Part shown: one piece after another, positions 57,990 to 64,000 of the stretch
Numbering within the stretch: the stretch's first letter is position 1
Layout: every line of letters starts with the position of its first letter
Origin: Membranipora membranacea
Taxonomy: Eukaryota > Bryozoa > Gymnolaemata > Cheilostomatida > Membraniporidae
NCBI GenBank assembly: GCA_914767715.1
Contig: OU612068.1
Coordinates: 15,314,001-15,378,000, forward strand
Length of the DNA: 64,000 bases
Reading direction: 5' to 3'
Translations under genes and position numbers: made by a program
Notes under the pieces: generated by a model
Told to the model about the DNA's origin: nothing
The model's database searches: none
What the model saw: only the letters and a program-made list of their open reading frames with translations

Positions 57990-58800
57990 CTATAGCCTAC
58001 TACCCAGCGGGCAATCAGTTGTCTAAACTGAGTTGGAAAGAGGTTACCAGAAGAGGCTGAACACTGTTGCCAATTGTATGCCATATGCACCTCTTCAAGA
58101 AGTTTAATATAGGTTTTATATCCTTTTCAGGGAAGGATATAACAGGGATATTTTTAACTACTTCTCTATCCAATATTAAAATTGAATAGTTCATTTATTT
58201 GTTATATATATTTATTTATTATGTTACTCACAAGGCCTGTAGGGGAGAGAGTCAGGGGTACTGTCTGAGTGGGACTGCTGTGGAAGGCTTCTGCCTTGCT
58301 TAGAGCATTTAGCCTAAGAGTGTAAAGACTCAGCTGGAATCAATTTATTCATGCTTCAACAAATGCATCATTTCAAGATCACCACTTTTTGTGTTGAGTG
58401 GCAAGTGGTGCCAGAAGCAGTTGATTCAATCAATGGCCACATATTTGCCTGTTTCAAATTTCTTGGATGTGATATTGGTTCACAGGAATTAAATAGGGAT
58501 GCTGATTTCTTATTCGGTTGTTTGGTGTCTGGGTGTAGAGAATTCTTGATAACAATCAATTCGCTAGGGGAGATAAATGCTACTTTGGTCTGCGAATTAT
58601 ATCGACCTCGCATTGACAACCATTTTTACACTCAGCCTAGACTTCCGTGTACTATTGAAAAAGTGAGGAATAAACTGTTCTCATGCTGGAGCCATCCCAG
58701 CCGGCACAACTGTATCTAAACTATGTTGGAAAGATGTTTACCTTAGAGGCTGAACTACGTCTGCCTAATGTGGCAATCTGTCACGTTATTATATGTTGGA
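57990..58800. other. Unclassified repeat-like region with an unassigned open frame
   Basis: A motif with GTTGGAAAGA(G/T)GTTACC and AGAGGCTGAAC occurs at both 58030-58060 and 58727-58757. The 122-codon frame at 58351-58719 lies between the two copies. It has evenly spread cysteines (CLVSGCREF, CSRHNC-like end) but no motif that I know and no splice context. A related CAGGGGAGATAAATGC segment recurs at 59316. The frame may belong to a transposon; I do not claim a gene. Confidence 0.4.
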
Positions 58801-59362
58801 ATGGTGCATTTTAGTAGATATTGTTACGATATATAAACTGCCTCTGCTACACATCTAACTAGAGGCTTGTACACATAGTAACCATGCGTTTTCTTGGCAG
58901 CAAATTTATACAAAATATAACATACCTCAGTATATATTTCATTATTATTACGATTTATAAGATTTTATATCAATTAGCATTTAGGAGGGGGTTTTACTCA
59001 TAGTAATTCAGTCCACTGTGGATGTTGAGTAGTAGGCCCATTAGACCATTGGACTTCCATTAGTGTAGGGTAAGTCATTGAGTTCTTCGCAGTGAAACTC
59101 CTGTAACTTAAATCGAATACAATCTGGTTCAACTTTATTCGCAAAGAACATTAAGTGGTGGTTAATGCAGGTAATTTAAACCCTGGCTATATATTAACCT
59201 ATTTCAAAATACTGACATGTATTAATGTTTCAAAGTTATTGAATAATGGTTTTTTTGAATAATTATATTGCACTGTTGTGTTGTCACAAGCGCTTACCAA
59301 ATGTTAGCAGCTTACCAGGGGAGATAAATGCAAGTAATGTATACAAATTCATCAGCTACGCA

Positions 59363-59876
59363 GTCATAAACGCATCGTTCCCATGCAGTTTAGAGACTAG
59401 ATTTGATTTTAAGAAAATGGACTACAACAGTGCAAAATAGAATTGCACACAATTTGGAGCCACACAGAGTGTTAGCAAACAAATCGCAAAGCATTTTTTT
59501 TCCATATGATACCAGTATTCTTGCAAATTACTCTCTAGTAAAGTAGCTGTAGTTACTACGCAGTTACCACATTGGAAAAAACTGTGTTGCCTTGTATGCA
59601 CCATTTATGCCTCTACGTGGTCATAAACGCATCATTCCCATGCGGTCTAGAGACTAGATTTGATTTTAAGAAAATGGAATAAAACAGTGCAAAATAGAAT
59701 TGCACACAATGTGGAGCCACACAGAGTGTTATCAAACAAATGGCTAAGCATTTGATCACATATGATGCCAGTATTCTTGTAAATTACTCTCTAGTAAAGT
59801 AGCTGTAGTTACTGCGCAGTTACCATATTGGAAAAAACTGTGTTGCTTTGTATGCACCATTTATGCATCTACAAGA
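59363..59876. repeat. Tandem duplication, period about 257 bp
   Basis: GTCATAAACGCATC at 59363 recurs at 59620, and the two units stay nearly identical through CTCTCTAGTAAAGTAGCTGT to TATGCACCATTTATGC. Few substitutions separate them, so the duplication is recent. No coding sequence. Confidence 0.93.
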
Positions 59877-60810
59877 TATTGAATGTTAAACGTGTACAAT
59901 GCAACACAGAAACAATCCAATTGCGACATTGGAAACATGTTGCCGCATACAATGTGCCCGCTGGGATACTAACAGATGGTACATACATTATAATTTGAGT
60001 GTTAGCTATGCTTTGTCAGTCCAGAAAAGTTATTTCTGCTATCGCCAACAGCAAGAAAATAAAGTATAAAAGCAGAAGCATCTAAAACCACTTTTATCTG
60101 TTGCTGGCAAATGGGGATATGTGGCTCCCTCTGGCATACCTATCAAAGACAGGTGATGTCAGATGATATTGGCCAACAAAAAAGCTACCCATTGGCAACC
60201 TCTTCAAAAGGTTGCTGACTAAGCCTTGGTAATTCATAAAAGCATAAAACATTATGGGCGTTGACATAAAATCAATATCATATCACAGGCTATCATTTAC
60301 AATGTGACAAAGTATTTTTCTGCATGTTCCTCCACTTATACACACATTACTTATATACAATAAGTTGATCAGAAAACATTCACATTAATAGGCTATTTTT
60401 AGCGAGTCATTATTTATCATTAGTAGTAAAAAGTAGGTACAATACCTCTATTTATTTCCCCATTGTGTTATATATTAATCATGCTGTCTTGCTAGCTTCA
60501 AGAGCCTGCTTCAAAACGTGATACTCACCATGAATAACCACTCAAAATGTAGCTCAAAACCTGTAATTTGATACATATCACTTCTGTCAAATCCTATGCA
60601 TTGCTCACTTTTTTACAGGCCTGGAAAGAACATCAATCGAAATTTCCCCCATTTTTACTGCACATTTCCATTGCCAACATGGACACCATCCAAGGTTATA
60701 AATGCATTATGCTTTAGATTTTATATCATATTATTTTTCGAGTTTCAATTCTTTACACATTTGAAAATATTTTCCATAATATTTTTCAACTCACCAATGA
60801 AATAGCTCGG

Positions 60811-60824
60811 CTTTTCCAGCTTGT
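60811..60824 (+). repeat. Left target-site duplication of the LINE
   Basis: CTTTTCCAGCTTGT is repeated exactly at 63419-63432 and flanks the element on both sides. The unrelated outer neighbours (CTCGG to the left, TCCTGATC to the right) show that only these 14 bases are shared. Confidence 0.9.
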
Positions 60825-60832
60825 AATCTGCT

Positions 60833-61239
60833 GATGAGGACTTCCGGGGATCACCTGCTTGGAGACTGAAAAACAAGGATGAAAAAGATATCAGAGTCAT
60901 AAAGATACGCTTTGTGAATCAAGAACAACAGACTAAAGCGATAAAGAATTGTTTCTTCTTAAAAGACACACATCAAGGATTTCAGGTTCAAGGCACAGAA
61001 GATGTACCCAAGGTGACCTACTGCTACAACTGCCACAGGATTGGCCATGTTAAACACAAGTGCAGAAGTGCTAAACTATGCCCAAAGTGCGCAAACGACT
61101 ACCACGAAGGTGATTGTAATTCTCCTCCCCTCCCAAATGTATAAACTGTAAAGGAAATCATGCTTCAACAGATAAGGAAGCATGTCCAGTATATGCTGAG
61201 AGACTGGCCCAGTTAGAAGAGCTTTCTAAAGATGTTTAA
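60833..61239 (+). pseudogene. LINE ORF1 (gag-like) with zinc knuckles, frameshifted
   Basis: The frame reads IRVIKIRFVNQEQQTKAIKN, then the knuckle CYNCHRIGHVKHKC (C-x2-C-x4-H-x4-C) and CPKCANDYHEGDC, to a stop at 61141. A one-base shift gives the third, CINCKGNHASTDKEAC, and then YAERLAQLEELSKDV and TAA. Three knuckles in this order are typical of ORF1 in Jockey/I/CR1-type elements, where the protein binds the RNA. The terminal TAA overlaps the ORF2 start in GATGTTTAA. Confidence 0.85.
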
Positions 61240-62701
61240 CCCAAAGCATAGCCTTAAGTGTGTCCAAATAAATATTTGCGGTATCTCAGACAGAAGCCCT
61301 ATGACACTTGATCAATATGTTAATGCAAACAAAGCAGACCTGATATACCTGAGTGAGACCCATAGACTTACTAATAATAGTAGGTCTATGGTGAGACCAA
61401 AACAAATACTAAATTCTCGCTGAACAACTACTACACTCTCGTAAAACCTCACTCTAGCAGCCCACAACATCAAGGAGGAGTAGCACTACTGTATCATAAA
61501 GATACAGTTATAGATAGAGTACCAGCGCTAAAAGAGAATTCACTCGATATTCTTTTTGCAATCTGTAGGCATGGAGATAGGCGAATTCTCACTTGCTCGG
61601 TTTATAATCAACCCAACAACACTGCTGACCTAACGAAACATCTGGATTGTATCAAAAACGCAAGAGATAAACTTTGGCAACACAGCTGCCAAAGTATGCT
61701 AATTTTAGGAGACCTCAATGCCCGTCACACAACATGGGGTGATACTAGGAATAACCAAGCAGGGAGAATACTTGCACAATTCGGACAAGATGAACACATG
61801 CTAATAAGTAGTCCAACAGAAAACACATTCCTATGTGATAATGGCGGAAGTGTTATAGACCTTGCTCTGATGACACCAGAACTTCAAGGCCACATCTGGA
61901 AACGCAGTGTGGATACAGAGATTGAGCTATTCACAGGTGCTCCCCACAGGGGTCATGTCCCAGTGTGGACTACTAAGCCATCCAAGCCGCCTAGATATAT
62001 GCATGACTGGAAACGAGCTGACTGGAGTTTGTACCAACAGGCTCTCGCTACACTTAGTAATGAGGCTATTGTTGGACTACAGCACATCACAGATCCACAT
62101 GATATCTGGAAGGCTGCACTAAAAATACTGACCACAGCCCGAGACGCATCTATTGCTACCACGCTCATTTCTCAACATAGCAAGCCTTACTGGACAACTG
62201 AGCTGACACGCCTATCCGTTGAACTCAGAGAGGCAAAAAAAATATTTAAACACAGATCTACATTAACCAACAAAAACATGCTGCTGGAAATAAAAGAGAC
62301 ATTCACATCAGCTTTAAGAGCGGCAAAATCGGAACACCTCGAGCAGCAATCAACTGAACTTAATGCCAGTAATGCCAATGTGTTTTGGAAAACATTTCAC
62401 AAACTGTACCAGAAACGTGAGGACAACTCAATCGGACCTATAGTCAACAGTGGGTCCACCATCACCTCTGACGAAAGAAAGGCAGACGTGTTCTACAAGG
62501 ACATTTTTCTCAGTCACCATCTCAATAGTGCAAACTTTGACAGTCAATGGAAATCATCTGTGGAAAACTCTGTTCAACCGCCTGCAGTGGAGGTAAATCA
62601 TGACTTAAATCGCCGAATAGAAATAAAGGAAATAACTGATGCACTACAAAAACTAAAAGGAGGTAATAAAAGCCCTGACTTTGATGGTGTCCACCCACTA
62701 A
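61232..62701 (+). pseudogene. LINE ORF2: AP endonuclease and RT start, truncated
   Basis: It starts MFNPKHSLKCVQINICGI, with the endonuclease asparagine motif. There follow DLIYLSETHR (catalytic Glu), a frame break near 61423, VYNQP, LILGDLNARHTTWGD (Asp/Asn motif), SVIDLALMTPEL, and a histidine-containing RGHVPVW where SDH is usual. After a charged linker, ALQKLKGGNKSPDFDGVHP marks the first RT block, and then the homology ends. Its ATG overlaps the ORF1 stop, as in elements translated by reinitiation. The frame break makes this copy inactive. Confidence 0.88.
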
Positions 62702-63418
62702 TAATTATAATATTTCACATTTCATATTTATATTCTACATTTTTATCCATGAGTGGTACTCAAACTGCAAACACAAAAATATTTTTCAGTGGCTATGGAA
62801 CTTAACCTGTATAAAACATCACAACTATAATATAAGCTAATATTAGAAATTCTAGTCATCTCACTCTCACATGCATCAAACTCCCTTAATACTCAAATAT
62901 TCTACTCATTATACGGCATGTAAATGTGTCGAAATATGACCACGGCATCAGGTGCTATGGGCTTTATTCCCACCAAAAAAAGGTTGGGTACCCCTATATC
63001 ATAGTCTAAAATGGCGAGGGGCTAAGCACGTGGGCATTCAATTGTCAAAATCACGAAGCCAGCCTTTTCATATTTTCATATAGCCCTGTCATTCCAACAA
63101 CAACAAAAAAAATTATATATTAATAAATATATATTTACATATATATATATAATCAGTTGAGCCGTATCTGCCAGATAATCGAACAAACCACCTCAGGTGC
63201 TCCACCCATCATCTCGTCATCTCACATCACCAGCATAATAACACATTAGAATTCTCACATATATTTCAAAATAGCCTAGAAGAACATTTAATTATATATT
63301 TTTTGTTATTGAATATCACATTCTATGTACACATTTGCCTTCAAAATAGGCCTTTTTTAGTTCCTTCGTGTAATTTTGAGGTTCAATATTACATGAAATA
63401 AAATATTTAACTAACTAA
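62702..63418. other. AT-rich, non-LINE-like interior of the element
   Basis: No RT motif in any frame. Contains an (AT)n stretch near 63110-63150 and GGTTGGGTACCCC near 62982, resembling hAT-type ends but unpaired. It may be another insertion that replaced the RT region, or a diverged 3' untranslated region. Confidence 0.5.
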
Positions 63419-63432
63419 CTTTTCCAGCTTGT
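63419..63432 (+). repeat. Right target-site duplication of the LINE
   Basis: Exact copy of 60811-60824. It follows the short TAAC-type tail. Confidence 0.9.
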
Positions 63433-63539
63433 TCCTGATCAAATTTGTAATTTATTTTTCTTCCAGCAGTGGTTCAACAGGCCCATCATTGGTCAAATAG
63501 GGGTGGGTGTTGTACCGTAAACAAGGAATATTTTAGATT

Positions 63540-64000
63540 TAGAGCATGGGTGGGCAACCTTTTATTGAAACAGGCCACATTTTACGCAGGCTCAACTCAA
63601 AAGGCCGCAACATATCTTTCAGGGATAAAATTGGAACTGGAGTAACAATTTTGGCACTTCCTGTTTTGTAAATCCTAAAACAGATTTGTGCAAAGACTGC
63701 AGTATGTTGCAAGAACCATCAACTCATCAGAAATATCGGTATTTCCTATATTCTGGAGTTTTGTGACATCATTTTACCAAGGAGTAAAAGAGAGGAGTGA
63801 AAACTAAGCATTTCAGTTACCCTCATACTCATAGACTTAATATACTACCTAGACGGCCAATAGCATTCAATACTGCGTGACATGATGTAATTAGCTTGTG
63901 CTGTGAGCCATAGTTTACTATTTATATCCATCAATGTAATAATGCGAAAAATCAAGGGACGCTGGGCATGATATCAGCCCCTGTCAAGACCCTTATTATT
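63540..64000. mobile_element. Possible hAT-type element, left end only
   Basis: TAGAGCATGGGTGGGCAACC followed by GCCACATTTTACGCAGG and AAAGGCCGCAAC resembles the ends of many animal hAT elements ('GGGCAACC...GGCCGC'). The other end and a target duplication are not in the window, so the call is tentative. Confidence 0.4.

Larger units (their letters stand above)
60825..63418 (+). mobile_element. Truncated LINE with intact target duplication but no RT core
   Basis: The element begins directly in coding sequence of ORF1 (5' truncation, usual for LINEs) and ends in TATTTAACTAACTAA at the right duplication, a short tandem 3' tail. It carries the ORF1 zinc knuckles, a complete AP-type endonuclease and the linker up to the first RT motif, near 62700. 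The sequence then turns into unrelated AT-rich DNA of about 700 bp with no palm motifs. So the RT and C-terminal region were lost internally. Confidence 0.85.

Noticed and set aside
58351..58719. 122-codon protein gene
   Set aside because: No domain, no splice or promoter context, and it lies between two copies of a repeat. Left as unassigned.
54948..63790. Repeated 'ttactccttgg' and 'ccaaggagtaa' words as a regulatory motif
   Set aside because: They are short, AT-rich in context and scattered on both strands (34.64, 53.2, 54.96, 63.78 kb); no consistent neighbour or structure.

Overview
The window looks like animal nuclear DNA. It is AT-rich and has GT-AG spliceosomal introns, tRNA-derived short repeats, LINE-type and DIRS-like retroelement remnants and many small DNA transposons. 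A multi-exon gene belongs to the WDPCP (fritz) family of planar cell polarity and ciliogenesis effectors. I cannot fix the phylum. Nothing suggests a prokaryote.

Layout. Bases 1-12375 are one satellite array of about 66 head-to-tail monomers of 186-187 bp, with higher-order structure. From 12.4 to 21.9 kb I see no gene, only dispersed repeats and a palindrome. From 21.9 to 25.8 kb there is a stray copy of a late WDPCP exon, a gag-like zinc-finger remnant, a 2.5-kb TA-flanked element with long inverted ends (with a tRNA-bearing MITE nested in it) and a partial WDPCP copy. From about 26 to 35.26 kb lies the main WDPCP homolog on the + strand, ending in a recognisable family C-terminus. From 36.3 to 43.1 kb there is a third, collinear, decayed WDPCP copy, interrupted by an unrecognised minus-strand gene (39.57-41.33 kb) and a TA-flanked MITE. 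From 43.1 to 50.2 kb there are LINE fragments and two inverted copies of an unclassified repeat, one carrying a hAT-type insertion with an 8-bp target duplication. From 51 to 54.3 kb there are the last exon of an unrecognised + strand gene and five exons of an unrecognised helical-repeat-like minus-strand gene, the two facing each other. From 54.4 to 60 kb there are foldback elements and degenerate short arrays. From 60.8 to 63.4 kb there is a LINE bounded by a 14-bp target duplication; it keeps its ORF1 zinc knuckles and endonuclease but lacks the reverse transcriptase core.

Interpretation. Three gene models carry small lesions: one-base indels, most of them in or beside short homopolymer runs, in-frame stops (two TGA codons, at least one at an arginine position), and a TG in place of an AG acceptor. 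This fits either decaying gene copies beside a satellite block, as in pericentromeric DNA, or residual long-read assembly error. The exon phases agree across most junctions once the single bases are accounted for, so the genes were functional recently or are mis-sequenced now. The nested, dateable transposons and the tandem WDPCP copies, one of which preserves an empty insertion site, are the best-supported observations. I found no CRISPR, operon or other prokaryotic system.
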